From Setomelanomma holmii (lineage: Eukaryota; Ascomycota; Dothideomycetes; Pleosporales; Phaeosphaeriaceae): a DNA stretch of 64,000 nucleotides. The translations under genes and the position numbers were made by a program. Positions 22,484 through 33,760 of the stretch are shown here, one piece after another (position 1 is the stretch's first letter; each line of letters starts with the position of its first letter). The notes below the pieces were generated by a model. That model had not been told where the DNA came from. It searched no databases and saw only the letters and a list, made by a program, of their open reading frames with translations. The stretch is from assembly GCA_010015745.1 (NCBI GenBank), contig ML978231.1:8415-72414 (forward strand), written 5' to 3'.

Positions 22484-23108
22484 TCATCTCTTCTTCTTGC
22501 CAACGACTTTTGTGAATCCGTCCTCGTCGACTTCTGGCCCCGGCATGAATCTCGCAGGTACCAGCGCTGGCGCATCGCCCATCTCGACGTCCTCGTCCTC
22601 CTCATCGCTCTCCTCGTCGACACTGTCCCAGTCGGCGTCCTGACTGCTCTCCTTGACGTTCACGCTCCCTGTATCCACTTCCTTGCCTTTCCTTGACTCC
22701 CACTTCTTCTGCAGCCGGTCCACTGTATCTGTCCTTCCCTCGCCCAATTCTTTGCGGATCAGCATGATTTCTCGTGCGACGCTGACCTCGGTTTCGTCCT
22801 CTACGCGCACGCCAAATTCATCCTCAAGCACCTGCAGAAGCATAACTTCCACATCTTCCGAATCGGTAGAAGGCTCGTTCGCAAATAGGTCGCTGATCTG
22901 GCCAGCGAGCCAGTCGCGCTTGTCTGAAGAATCCGGTCCGCCCCATTGGTTCTGTACGGCGACAGTAAGATTGGCCCAGTTGAAGAGTGCGTGCCAGATT
23001 CCAAGGTCGAATTTGTCCTGCAGCTCAGCTTGGCGCTTGTCAGACTTCGAAAGCAAGTAGGGCGCGCGACATACCAGGCACTGCTGCAAAGGCTGGAGGG
23101 GCAGACAT
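22484..23108 (-). CDS. TSR2: Pre-rRNA processing protein Tsr2
   Basis: Tsr2 is an escortin that carries ribosomal protein eS26 to 40S precursors and is needed for 20S pre-rRNA processing. Two exons (23,108-23,075; 23,028-22,484) give 192 residues. The conserved domain covers about 12-100: DKFDLGIWHALFNWANLTVAVQ, then NQWGGPDSSDKRDWLAGQ, then DVEVMLLQVLEDEFGVRVED. The tail is highly acidic (DSVDEESDEEDEDVEMGD) and ends with a basic KKKR. The start MSAPPAFAAVP comes from a 34-base first exon and was chosen because it joins in phase to ELQDKFDLG. It is divergent from SLM1. Confidence 0.93.
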
Positions 23109-24035
23109 TGTGATGCTATGAGTTACTTAGTCTGGAGTTGCGCATTCTTGCATCCAAAAAGTTCGCCCAACCCTTATCGATAACTTGGACCCACTATTGG
23201 CACACGTGCTCACGCGATTCTGCGTATTCATTCCACAGCTCCTCTCGATCTTGTCCTAGGAGATACCGTAGAGTGAAGTTACAGGAGACAATACGACATT
23301 CTGATCCAAGTATCCTTCTTGCTCGGTCCGTCTATTGCGCAACCTTGGGAACGTTGGGCCTCATCAACAACTCTGATCAAAGTTACCCTGACAACAAAGC
23401 TCTCAGTCAGTGGCATCAAGATGCACTTACGACAGGCTGCCTGCCGCGATTTTAAAATTCTTGCTTTTAAGGTGATCTTCTGTACATGCCTGTTGGCAAA
23501 ACACGTTAGCTTGTTGAGTCGCACAGCAACATGAGGCTCTGTTGCTCTGTACACACACACGAGCAGCTCTTCTGCCGTCCTGCTCGATCGATGCCACAGC
23601 CTGCGGCAAACTTGAAATTACTGTTGAAGATGATGATAGCCTTAGGAGGAAAAGCATATCGTGGCACAGCAGCATCGGGATGTAACCTAGTGTAGAGTGG
23701 TGGCTGTTTCTACCCGACCAAATTCAAATTTGTCTCGAACCATGACGTCAACCCGTCCTAAGGGTCCACGAGATCTCCTCGAACCCTGCTTGTGTCTAGA
23801 CCAGGCATGAGCTTAAATTTTTATTAAATTCCCTGGATGCCTGAATCTTGAATTCTCACGACTCCGAACTACTTTTATTTTGGTAGCACCTGAACATTTT
23901 CCACATCACTTTCTCGTGCCCCGCAGACCAACCCCGCTACACGAAGCCAATCTAGCACCCCTGAGCTTCACCATACCCCACGCTTCTCTCGAAGTGAGGA
24001 CAAAGCGTCATATTCTGAACACATCATCCATCGAC
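23109..24035. promoter_or_regulatory. Divergent upstream region, TSR2 and SLM1
   Basis: No gene is seen in 927 bp between divergent genes. Part of it around 23,800-23,880 is AT-rich (TTTTTATTAAATT, TACTTTTATTTTGG) about 160-240 bp upstream of the SLM1 ATG. Confidence 0.4.
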
Positions 24036-25657
24036 ATGTCTGCGCCAACATCTGCGACAAGCGAGCTGCCGACCCGCTCGCTCACCAACCGATCTGTTGA
24101 TGAGGAGGCCATCCCAGGAGAGGACACTTCAGAGGTAGGCAGCTGGCTCATACCTTTGCAAACCATCAGCTGATTTATTTCGTAGGTCACCAAGCTATTC
24201 GCAGAGCGACTACAAGCCTGGAAACATGCGGTCGCTTACCTTGAGGACTACATCACGGCCACGGAAAAGACGAATCATGCACATGGCAAGGAATACGAGA
24301 GAGTGCTCAAGGTCAGTTGGGACGGATGTCTGTGGTGGTCAAACGATATGCTGATATTTTCTAGACTGTGAAGGACCCCCTGAAGGAAGGCCACCACTTT
24401 GACCAGTCGCTGGGAGGCATTGCCAGCATGTTTGAAAACATCAGGTCCAACACCCAGGTATGCTCGCTGCATCCGTGCACAAGGGAGGGGAACCACTGAC
24501 GCGCAATGTAGGGCATCTCGAACCAACACTACGAGACAGCGAAGCAGCTAAAGGGAGCTATCCTACCCGTTTTCGAACGCCTTCATACTGAGATCAAGAA
24601 TAAGAGCAAGGAACTCACGAAAGGCGCTGGAAAGGGCAGCAAGGCAGTGGACAAGGCACGAGCCGTCACTCAGAAGCATATTGAGCTACTCGGCAGCAAC
24701 ACAGCTTCCTTTGATTCGCACGCTGGCAACGTCAAAGCGACCGAGGATCCCTACATCCTCCAGCGTGGTGTGATGCACCGGCTGAACAAGCAGGTTCAAG
24801 AGGAGAACAACAACCGACAGGACCTCATCAGCGTTCAGAACTCATTTGCGCAATTCGAGGCCCACATCATACAGGCAGTCCAGCATGGCATGGGCCAATT
24901 CCTGCAGGTCGTTAGTACGCAAGCCGAGCACACCAAGGCTGCATACGGCGACATGACTGGTAATGCGCAGCGCATTCCGCTCGACTTCGAGTGGAACGGC
25001 TTCATCCAGCGCAATAACACTGTCCTAATCGATCCATCCGCGCCCGCTCGCACAGTCACGCAGATCCAATTCCCCAATCAGAACCACCGCGCGACCCAGC
25101 CGTTGATCTCTGGCTCGCTCGAGCGCAAGGGCAAGATCATGCGCTCATACGACACCAATTACTACGTTGTGACGCCGTCCAAGTTCCTGCACGAGTTCAA
25201 GACCGACGACGACTTTGCCAAGGATCCTGTACCTGAACTGTCGCTGTACCTGCCGGACTGCATGGTGGGCGCTGTTAGCGGGCAAAAGTTCAACGTCAAG
25301 GGCAAGGACATTTCCAAGGGAAAGCTGGGCAACAGCTTCTCCATGAGCCATGAGGTGCAATTCAAGGCACACACTCCCCAAGCTGCCAATCAATGGTGGG
25401 AGATCATCCGTCAGGCCGCTGGCACGGTCACGAACGACGTGCCCGACTCGAGCGTCCCGACCAGCCCTGTCACAGGCAACAACAGCCCTGGTGGCGTGGA
25501 CAGCAAGCACCCAGCTCCACTTCAGACTGAAGGTCTGGAGAAGACCACAACAGCTGGTACTACGCCAGGAAGCGCAGTTGCGTCAGGAAGCGCGGTAGCT
25601 CCCGGAAGCGCAGTTGATCCAGCCAGCGCTGTGCCTGGTGAGCCTGGAAAGTACTAG
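24036..25657 (+). CDS. SLM1: Slm1/Slm2-like PH-domain TORC2 effector
   Basis: Slm proteins bind PI(4,5)P2 at eisosome-like plasma-membrane domains and recruit Ypk kinase to TORC2. Four exons (24,036-24,134; 24,186-24,311; 24,365-24,457; 24,512-25,657), all phase 0, give 487 residues. An F-BAR-like helical region (about 34-230) starts VTKLFAERLQAWKHAVAYLEDYI and includes KDPLKEGHHFDQSLGGIASMFENIR. The PH domain (about 295-415) reads LISGSLERKGKIMRSYDTNYYVVTPSKFLHEF and ends AANQWWEIIRQAAG. The tail is Ser/Pro-rich with short GSAV repeats at the end. In yeast, calcineurin dephosphorylates Slm proteins; no PxIxIT site was confidently seen here. It ends 213 bp from the convergent AlkB-like gene. 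Confidence 0.93.
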
Positions 25658-25870
25658 CTGCTGGGAACAACGTTGCTGCAGTTCGAGCAGAGGACATCAC
25701 TGTAGCTTGAAGGCCCATGCGGAATGTGGAGGATAACAACACACGTCGAATACCCCGCGCGGCACAATGCACTTTCGTTTGATGATTGGCAGGCGACATG
25801 CCACTAATACTATAATCTATATACCTCCAGTATAATATGAGTAATGCCACCTCCCTTCTGACTACGCTGC

Positions 25871-27073
25871 TCAATCCCACATCTGTCTGACGTTCAGATT
25901 CACTCGCTTCTTCTCCATCCATCCTTTCCATATCTCAAATTCAGCGCCATCACCTGTACCTGGCCAGTCCTTCAGATACTGCGGGCACGTCTCAGGCACA
26001 ATCTGGGGTACACCATGCCATGCAAATCTCGAAGCTCCTGACATGTAGACGGCGCTTCCAGAGCGAAGCCTCAGCGTCAAGATCTTCTGGTCTGTTCCGA
26101 TGACGAAGATAGCGTCGCATCCCAGACTGATACTGATGAGCCCATGGGAGCTAGTCTCTGCCACGTCGCGATGAACGCTCAGTGTGTCGCCAGGCGAGTA
26201 CAAGTTGACGATGGCGGCCTCGGCTTTCGTTTCCGGAAACAGACTCTCTAGCAGAGTCTTGATGTCTGCGGGGAAGGCTGGCGGCGGTGTTTCTGGATAC
26301 TGCTTTGCTGTCCAGTCATACTGGCCGCCGAGCGTCGTCCATCTCAGCTTTTTGTCTAGCAGTTGGAATACGCTAAAAGGTTTGTGCATCATTGGATCAA
26401 GAGGAGTCACTACGTTCGATGTAGTCGTCGGGGCAGTGGAAAAGAAAGATGATCCAGGTGACGGGTATTTGATCTTGTAGTGCGTATGAATGTTCGTGAG
26501 GTGAAGTGGATTTGAGAGATCGCGATGGAGAAGTCGAGACATGAGAATGACTTGTATCTCTGGCGGAAGAAGTGAGGGAATAATATGGAGACCTACCAGC
26601 CGTCAGGAGGAGACAGAGAGTAGAGGACAGCAAACGTCGGCAAGTAGGAAAAGTTCGGATAGAACGACAATGTGAGAGAACAACACAGGTAGTAGTTGTG
26701 ATGGGATGATGGTTATCTAGTTATGCAGTACTGAAAGAGCACACGGGGGGGAGTAGACTCGTTCAGACTCTTCCAAGTAAGTAGTATGCGTCTTACCTGG
26801 CATATCAACGTGCTCGTATACCACAGCCGGAGACGGATGAGATTGTAAGGCTGGTACCTCACCAGACGCAAACGCAGCGAACGTATCGGCCTGACGTGAA
26901 GTCTCCAGTTCTCGTACCACGCGGACCTTTTCCGAAAGCGAAAGGCGTGGTTCTGCTTCGATGTCCATGATGTCCGCATCTGCACCGAGATGCGTCGATT
27001 TCATCTTCTGATATTTCTTGTACATGTTGCGAACAGCTTCTGGCGGCCGCTCATGGGGATCAAGATTCTGCAT
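25871..27073 (-). CDS. AlkB-like Fe(II)/2-oxoglutarate dioxygenase
   Basis: AlkB homologues oxidatively remove alkyl groups from nucleic acids using Fe(II) and 2-oxoglutarate; the fungal member could act on DNA, tRNA or mRNA. Two exons (27,073-26,797; 26,592-25,871) give 332 residues. The start MQNLDPHERPPEAVRNMYKKY was chosen over longer upstream ATGs by family resemblance. The catalytic domain holds the iron ligands in SVHRDVAE (His, Asp) and FAWHGVPQ (His), with NLYSPGDTLS before and SGSAVYMSGASRFAWHG around the distal His. The exons join DMPG to LHIIPSLLPPEIQ across a 204-base intron, longer than others here, so an extra small exon is possible. It resembles the ABH1 branch. It is divergent from Cdk1. 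Confidence 0.9.
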
Positions 27074-27444
27074 GGTGCGCTTGCTGTAAGCCGCAGGGTA
27101 TGAAATAAGTTGTATGCTCAGGTTGCTGGGTGGAGAGTTTGAGGTCTGCGTAGCGCGACCGGCTCGCGTTGTGGCGTTCCGGATCGGGGAAAGACTGTTT
27201 ATGTATTGACCAGACCCTTCGCGATACATTTTGGAGCTCCCACTCTTGCTCATCCCCGCAGCACTCTCTACTCGGCTACTGCTACTAACCCGCAGGTGAA
27301 GTTCAACCTCCAAGTAATCGCACATACGAAATACCCAGCTACAGCCTCCAACCGACCCGGTTCTCGAGCAGAGCGCTGTGAATCGCAGCCAAACACGCCA
27401 GACCGCTTATCGTCTGAAGAGCATCACGCTCGCTTTTCGCCAAC
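27074..27444. promoter_or_regulatory. Divergent upstream region, AlkB-like and Cdk1
   Basis: This is a 371-bp intergenic region between divergent starts. The frame of the AlkB gene stays open upstream of the chosen ATG to an ATG at 27,325, so part of this region could be an N-terminal extension. No clear TATA box. Confidence 0.4.
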
Positions 27445-28578
27445 ATGGAGAACTATCAGAAGATGGAGAAGATTGGTGAAGGTACGAGCGGTTCCATGAG
27501 CGCCCAAAAGCGTTCACAAGGGACACATTGCGGCAGTACTGACCACGGTTGCTAGGCACATACGGAGTCGTCTACAAAGCCAAGGACCTCACCACCAAGG
27601 ACCAGCGCGTTGTCGCCCTCAAGAAGATTCGTCTCGAGGCAGAAGACGAGGGCGTCCCATCGACGGCCATTCGAGAGATTTCGCTGCTCAAGGAGATGAA
27701 CGACCCCAACATCGTCCGCCTGCTCAACATCGTGCACGCCGACGGCCACAAGCTATACCTTGTATTCGAATTTCTCGACTGCGATCTCAAGAAGTACATG
27801 GAGGCGCTGCCGGTCAGCCAGGGTGGTCGTGGCAAGGCCCTTCCCGAGGGCTCGGGTCTGGCTGGCAAGGCCCTTGTCATGGACGATGCAATGGTCAAGA
27901 AGTTCATGATGCAGCTTTGCCAGGGCGTCCGCTACTGCCACGCGCATCGTGTGCTGCATCGCGACCTCAAGCCTCAGAATCTCTTGATCGACAAGGATTG
28001 CAATCTCAAGCTTGCCGACTTCGGTCTGGCTCGCGCTTTTGGCGTGCCGCTGCGGACATACACCCACGAGGTATGCGATGAAGAGCTGTTGCGTGAATTT
28101 GGCTGACATGTAGTAGGTTGTGACGCTGTGGTACCGCTCTCCAGAGATCCTGCTCGGTGGCCGACAGTACTCGACGGGTGTGGACATGTGGTCTGTCGGC
28201 TGCATCTTCGCTGAGATGTGCACACGCAAGCCACTCTTCCCTGGGGACTCGGAGATTGACGAGATATTCAAGATCTTCCGGTATGTTGCCACAGGGCATG
28301 TATGGACTTACGCTAATCATCTGTTAAGCATTCTGGGCACACCTAGCGAACAGGACTGGCCCGGTGTCACATCGTTCCCTGACTTCAAGCCGTCCTTCCC
28401 CAAGTGGAACCGCACAGACATTGCCTCTATCGTTACCAATCTGGACGACATGGGCCTTGATTTGCTGGATGCGCTGCTCGTCTATGATCCTGCCGGTCGT
28501 ATCTCGGCGAAGCAAACCATTATCCATCCTTACTTTGCAGGCACAGGTCCTAATGGCTACAGCAATGGCTACCACTAG
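27445..28578 (+). CDS. cdc2: Cyclin-dependent kinase Cdk1 (Cdc2/NimX)
   Basis: This is the main cell-cycle kinase, active with cyclins in G1/S and mitosis. Four exons (27,445-27,481; 27,556-28,070; 28,117-28,280; 28,329-28,578) give 321 residues. MENYQKMEKIGEGTYGVVYKA holds the glycine loop with Thr14 and Tyr15, the inhibitory sites of Wee1-type kinases. The cyclin-binding helix is a perfect PSTAIRE (about 47-53), which separates it from Pho85-type kinases. HRDLKPQNLL is the catalytic loop and ADFGLARAFG begins the activation segment, with the activating Thr in TYTHEVVTLWYRSPEILLG. The region after DLKKYMEALP is longer than in animals, as usual in filamentous fungi. The C-terminus is short. 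Confidence 0.97.
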
Positions 28579-29174
28579 TCTGCCCCAGGTCTCTGGCAAA
28601 TGCTACGAATGTTATGGATATTGACGGAAGCATGGTTGGCGCAGGATGAAATGTGGTATGTATCACACCGAGGACTCTACATGGGATTTCCTTTTGTTCT
28701 GGATAAGAAGAGCTGTACCTAAAAGGACAGTTGTGGCGTTTGGGTCTGAATCAGTTATGCATACGTCCGCAAACATTGTATATCGGATCGCATTACCAGC
28801 GCGAGATGAAAGAATAACAAATATATCCCCTCGTAATTTGCTGATCCAGCATGATTATGTCTTGTAATCTCAGATCTCGGTCGACAGTCTCTTGACATGT
28901 GTGACAAGGCTGACGGCGTACATGGTATGTTGCAAGCCCCACGCGGGAGTCGGCAAGGTAGCGAGGAGCATGTCAAATACATACAAGGCCAGCTTCTATC
29001 GAACAGTGGCGGCTGCAGAACCCCAGGTCTTGCTATGGCATGTTGCACGATGTATGACGCAATGCCGTCTCACTTCAGCCCTATTGCCGCGGGGTCCACA
29101 TGCAGGAACGCGCATTGACCCCATTCCGCGCCCTTTGCGGTCTGGAACCACCCGTCGCCTCGCCTGCATCCGAC
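28579..29174. other. Intergenic region, Cdk1 3' side and GH18 promoter
   Basis: No supported gene in 596 bp. The frame of the GH18 gene is open upstream to an ATG at 29,100, giving 25 extra residues without signal-peptide character. Confidence 0.45.
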
Positions 29175-30478
29175 ATGACTTCTTCGAACAATTCTTTGAA
29201 GCTTCTCTCTCCAGCTACTGGCCCAAGGCTGATCGTATATCACCAGACGTTCCACAACTCTAGCGGAAACTACCACTCGCTACTGCCCTTGCTTACCAAC
29301 AATACTGGGATCACACATGTCATCGTTGCGGCCATACATTTGAACGATGATCCAGGACACATAACACTCAACGACCATCTCCCAAATGATGAGAGATTTG
29401 ATCAACTATGGGGTGAGGTCAGCTGGTTGCAGGGAAGTGGTGTCAAGGTGTTGGGAATGCTAGGAGGAGCTGCGAAGGGCTCGTATCAGAAGCTGAGTGG
29501 GAACGACCAGAGTGTATGTAGCAGGACATATCTAGGAGACTGTTTAAACCTTGCAGAAGCTAACTGCCACAGTTTGAGGCATACTATGCTCCCATACACG
29601 CCCTTATTTCTGCCCGCAAGCTCAACGGGCTTGATCTAGACATCGAGGAGGAGGTCTCCCTGTTCACAGTGACACGCCTAATCTCGCGTCTGCGAGCGGA
29701 TTTTGGTCCCGATTTCTTGATCACGCTCGCACCTGTCGCAACCGCCCTCATACCCGATCCCAATATTCCAGCTCATCTACGACCCCCACGTCCTATGCTC
29801 GCCAGTGGACCCAGCCCGAACCCGTTACACCCGACCTTGCCACATCTGTCAGGCTTCTCGTACCCAGAGTTGGAGTGTAGCGTATATGGCAGAGAGGTTG
29901 CGTGGTACAACACGCAGTTCTACTGCGGCTGGGGTGACGCCAGCACAACACAATGGTATGACACCATCATAGCCGCTGGCTGGAAACCCGAGAAAGTGGT
30001 CATGGGTGTTGTCACAAACCCGGGAAATGGATCTGGCTATGTCCCCATTTTAAACCTACGAGATACATGTGTGCGGCTACGTGAGAAATACAAGAGCGCT
30101 GGGCAAGGTTTTGGAGGCGTCATGGGCTGGGAGTACTTCAATTGTGGGGACCACGAAGAAGATCTCATTCATGTCTCATCACTCCAGCTCAATAACGAGA
30201 CAGTACAGGCTGGCTGGGTTGGTGCTTTGGGAAGGATACTGAGGGTGGAGGTGCCACCACATCCCAAGACGGATAAGCCATTGCTTGGTGTGACGCCCGA
30301 CCAGATTCGTCAAATGGTCACGACGCTTCCGCGACCGCAGGTACCATGGCCAGACGAGGAGATTCAAAAGCTGGTGGTGCTCGGGTTCGCGCAGAACGAG
30401 GCCATTGCAGCGCTGAATGCGACAGATGGCGACGTTGAGATGGCAGCGGGTTTCCTTTTCGAGCATTATCTGCAGTAG
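29175..30478 (+). CDS. Intracellular GH18 domain protein with C-terminal UBA domain
   Basis: Two exons (29,175-29,513; 29,573-30,478) give 414 residues. The GH18 barrel (about 1-330) begins RLIVYHQTFH and includes GITHVIVAAIHLND, VKVLGMLGGAA and the catalytic strand NGLDLDIEEE. The usual DGxDxDxE signature has Asn in first place but keeps the catalytic Glu. FGGVMGWEYFNC is the last barrel strand. The C-terminus (about 370-414) reads DEEIQKLVVLGFAQNEAIAALNATDGDVEMAAGFLF, a clear UBA fold with an MGF-like loop. There is no signal peptide or membrane segment, so it should be cytosolic. Chitin is unlikely as substrate there; glycans released in the cytosol or a ubiquitin-linked quality-control role are inferences. 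The start could be 75 bases upstream. Confidence 0.88.
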
Positions 30479-31386
30479 TGTTACAAAAGTGCATCCTCCA
30501 CTATATTGCACATGTTCAGCAGTGATAGGACACAACAGTCTTACTTGCAAATTACGTGTTGAGTGTTGCGTCAAGGTATACACGCATCTTTAGTAAATCA
30601 ATTGTATAAAAAGTATGGGGGCTTGGACATGTTCACTACCGTAGTAAAGAACCACTCGCATGGTAAAGATGCGTGACACTTTGAAGCTGTGTCTAAGTTA
30701 AATCACAGCCGAAAAGACGCGCTACACTTTACCAAGTCGGACAGGCCTTCATGTGATGCTGACTCAGTGCCAGTCTCATAGAATGTCTCACTTCAGTCAT
30801 GTCATCATCCCACGCTTGCTTCCTCTTCCGGACGCGCGGGTGACAACAGAGCAAGCGAGCAGGGATGCGGGTGCTTCAGCCTGACATCAGCGTTCCAGAA
30901 CGCTTGCGAAAACAAGTGCCAGAGCGGATGCAATGCTAGATAAGGCATCTATCACGAGTCATGGTACTAGCGACACTGGGCGTACATGCTATATCACACA
31001 TGTCGAATGAGGCCGACTGCAGGAAGCATGTGCTGCATGGTGGCTGTTTCCATGTGTCCATTGCAGGTGACGATTGACAGCATACATGTGAAAGTCCCAC
31101 AAAAGATACGGACACAGGTTGAAGTTGGGTCGAACAAAGACTATTTGTGAATTGCATCGGGCTGCTGCCTCTGCCCACCGATAAAGTGTCTTCCAAACAA
31201 CCCAGACAATGCCTCTCTGTCAATGATACCAATATCTGCAATGATACCGCCATGCTTCGTGGATCTATGCACAGGTCGCTACCATGACCGTCCGTCAAAA
31301 TGCACATGAAGAAACCAACAACGCCGTCGCCTATGCTGTGCTCCGCAAAATTTAGACATGCCTAAAGTGTCTCGAAATCTGTGCCG
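30479..31386. other. Intergenic region without a recognised gene
   Basis: About 900 bp between the GH18-UBA gene and the arrestin side. Short ORFs only, none with domains. Confidence 0.45.
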
Positions 31387-31693
31387 CTACCCAATATATC
31401 TCACGGCCCTCCTAAATCCCGGAATTCCATCAATTGTTTCTCGTATCGAGGCGCCAGACGACGCAGACGACGATCGCTGTCGTGACTTGGGCCGCAGGTG
31501 GAGGTACGGTCGCGGAACCTCCAACAAGCCGTTCGACCGAGAATGGCTCCGACTTCGGTTGCCAATCATGGCAGCCACAGCGTGCGCGTTGGGCGGCACT
31601 GATGAGGCCGATGACGACGATCGTGAAGGGGACGTTTCCAATGACGAGGTCGAGGTATTGGAGATCGTGGGTATGAGTGCGGGTACTGAGTGT
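31387..31693 (-). other. Possible alternative last exon of the arrestin gene
   Basis: The minus strand stays open with a Ser/Arg-rich composition (PSRSSSSASS, NRSRSHSRSNG, RQRSSSASSG). A splice acceptor at its upstream end (TACATAG) would join in correct phase to a donor at the last Gly-Arg codons of the arrestin gene (GGAAG then GTAAAA). The intron would be 270 bases, unusually long here. If used, the arrestin would gain about 100 residues. The simpler reading is that the arrestin stops at 31,960 and this is 3' UTR. Confidence 0.35.
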
Positions 31694-31959
31694 CTATGTA
31701 CGCGAAAGGGGTATTAAGCTTTTGAGCTGCAACAGAAATCGAAAGAAAGATACGGGAAGAATGGGCATGTGCCTTTGGAGGAGTGGGGTGGGTGTATAGA
31801 CGCTCAAAAAGGCGTCCCGCTGTACGTCTTCAGCAGACATCTGCAAGTTCCAATCAAGGACTGCAGGTCTTGCCAGATCGTCCAGCTGGAACAAAGATCT
31901 TGGAGGGGGCTTCACGCCCCCCAACGACTGCGAGGTGGAGTTCTTGCAAGATGGGTGTT

Positions 31960-33760
31960 TTACCTTCCATCGTCGCTCGTCCTCGGGCTCTGTCTCCTGC
32001 TATTCATCGCAGTATTGCGGTTCGTTTCTTCAGTCAAGGTGTCTAGAGATTGTGCCGGACTAGGAGTCGTTCCTCTGCTGCCTCTGCTCCTGCTGGGAGA
32101 ACCAGGTCTCGAAGTCGCAATTTCGTAGCTAGGTAGAGATACGTCGGCCACGAGTGGTGCCCTGCCAGGGGTTCGCACAGCCGTGTTGTAGCTCGGAGTG
32201 CGAGCAAGCGCGTCCATGTCGTATTCAGCGGTTGGAATGTCGAAGTAGTCACCGTTCGTTTGCGGTGTACTATCACCCGACGAATGGTATCTTTGTGGTT
32301 GAAACTGCGATGGTCGATCATTGTGTGACATATTCAGGTTTTGGAGCCTATGCTGCAATGCTGCCGCTGAAGCGCCTCCGCCGTTTGCCACTGCATCTAG
32401 CGATGCAAGATCTTCTGCAGACCCTGATCGGCTGTGGGCATAGAATGGCGTGTTGGCTCCGCTGTTCATTATGCTGTGGTAACCGCCAGGTGTCATGAAA
32501 CCAGAAGGATCGATGTCATTGTATAGCTCGTCAAGTTGATGGAGGCCATAAGTCGGTGGGGCGTTCTGATTAACTTCGTCCTGCATGGCTTGCGCGTTGA
32601 TAATATTGTGATCGACCACCACGCTCTGGTCCTCGTTCGGTGGCAAGTTTGGCGAGATGAAGAGATGGACGTGGTTCTTGACTAGCAATTGACTCGTATG
32701 TCCTTCTGGATTCTTGAGATTGACGTACAGCCTTAGCTTGTGCGTCAAGCGTATGTTATCCGTGTCCACAGACTGCCTGCAGTTTTTGAGTGACTTTGGG
32801 AGATCGAGGGTCATGGAGAAGCGGTGCGATTCGTCAAAAAGCTGGTCTGCGTCGTCTGTCTCGTTTGGCACCAAGTTGGCTGAGTTCTCAGGCATATCGC
32901 TCTCGGTCACGGCAACCTGCACATCTGCCTGGTGATTTATCCGCCTTCCAGCGTAGTCTGCGAAAAGCTGCCGTGACTCGATCAGCTCCATTTTGATAGT
33001 TGATATCTCAACGCCTTTGCGCAGCGGGATCAAGACAAAGTCGGCTTTGATGTGGGTTCCGACAATGTAGTTCTTCTGGGGCACGGTGATCTTGTAGGCG
33101 AGCTTGTTGGCCCAGATGTCCTCGTTGATCTGCTCCATGGGCATCGTCTCGAGCAGGTCGCGCCCGAGCGTGCGGATTACGCGAATGTGCGAGGTGGCCG
33201 AGAGATGCTTGCTCATGTAGCCTCTGTCGACCGACGCCTTCAGGTTGTACACGACCCAATTGGTGGGTAGCCCCTCGACGCTCTGATCGAGGTTGCTGGG
33301 CAACTTGAAAGCAAAGTCCCATTCATGGTGGCCGGCGTTGATCTTGTGTGCCTTGTTCTTGCTGCCGTCGACAGGGAAGAGGTTGACATTCTCGACGAGA
33401 AAGTTGGTCTTGTGCGCTATCGGCTGCGGGCTCACTGTGTTGGTCAAATGCCACCTGCACGGCCGCATTAGCTCAGAACCTCGACCGTTGCTGTGGGCGT
33501 GGAGCTGCCATACGAGACCTTGCGCGTGCCTGTCAGCGTGATGCGCACGCTCCGGACAGATATCGACTCTGGGTTGGTGAGGACGAGCTTCCCCCGCAGC
33601 TCCGTCTCATGCGACTCGGACGACTCTCCATAGAAGACAACAAAGGGCGACTCCGGTCTGGAAATGTCAGTTGTCGCCACGTGCATGAAAAGCTCATGTT
33701 GGAGGCGCGCACATACTTGATCTCTAGAACGGGCACGCTCCGTCCAAATCCGACAGGCAT
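31960..33760 (-). CDS. creD: CreD/Rod1-like alpha-arrestin (ubiquitin-ligase adaptor)
   Basis: Alpha-arrestins recruit Rsp5/HulA HECT ubiquitin ligases to membrane transporters for endocytosis; Aspergillus CreD acts in carbon catabolite repression. Three exons (33,760-33,717; 33,657-33,514; 33,454-31,960) give 560 residues. The arrestin N-domain carries GKLVLTNPESISVRSVRITLTGTRKVS and GHHEWDFAFKLP; the C-domain carries IWANKLAYKITVPQKNYIVGTHIKADFVLIPL and HKLRLYVNLKNPEGH, ending LFISPNLPP. A PPTYG motif (about residue 360) is a PPxY ligand for HECT-ligase WW domains, in the CreD-like context YGLHQLDELYNDIDPSGFMTPGG. The C-terminal tail is Ser/Pro-rich. The paralogue ApyA is an alternative identity. 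creC lies upstream on the same strand. Confidence 0.88.

Noticed and set aside
31358..31717. 119-codon plus-strand ORF
   Set aside because: The opposite strand has the more protein-like Ser/Arg-rich frame; neither is firmly supported as a gene by itself.
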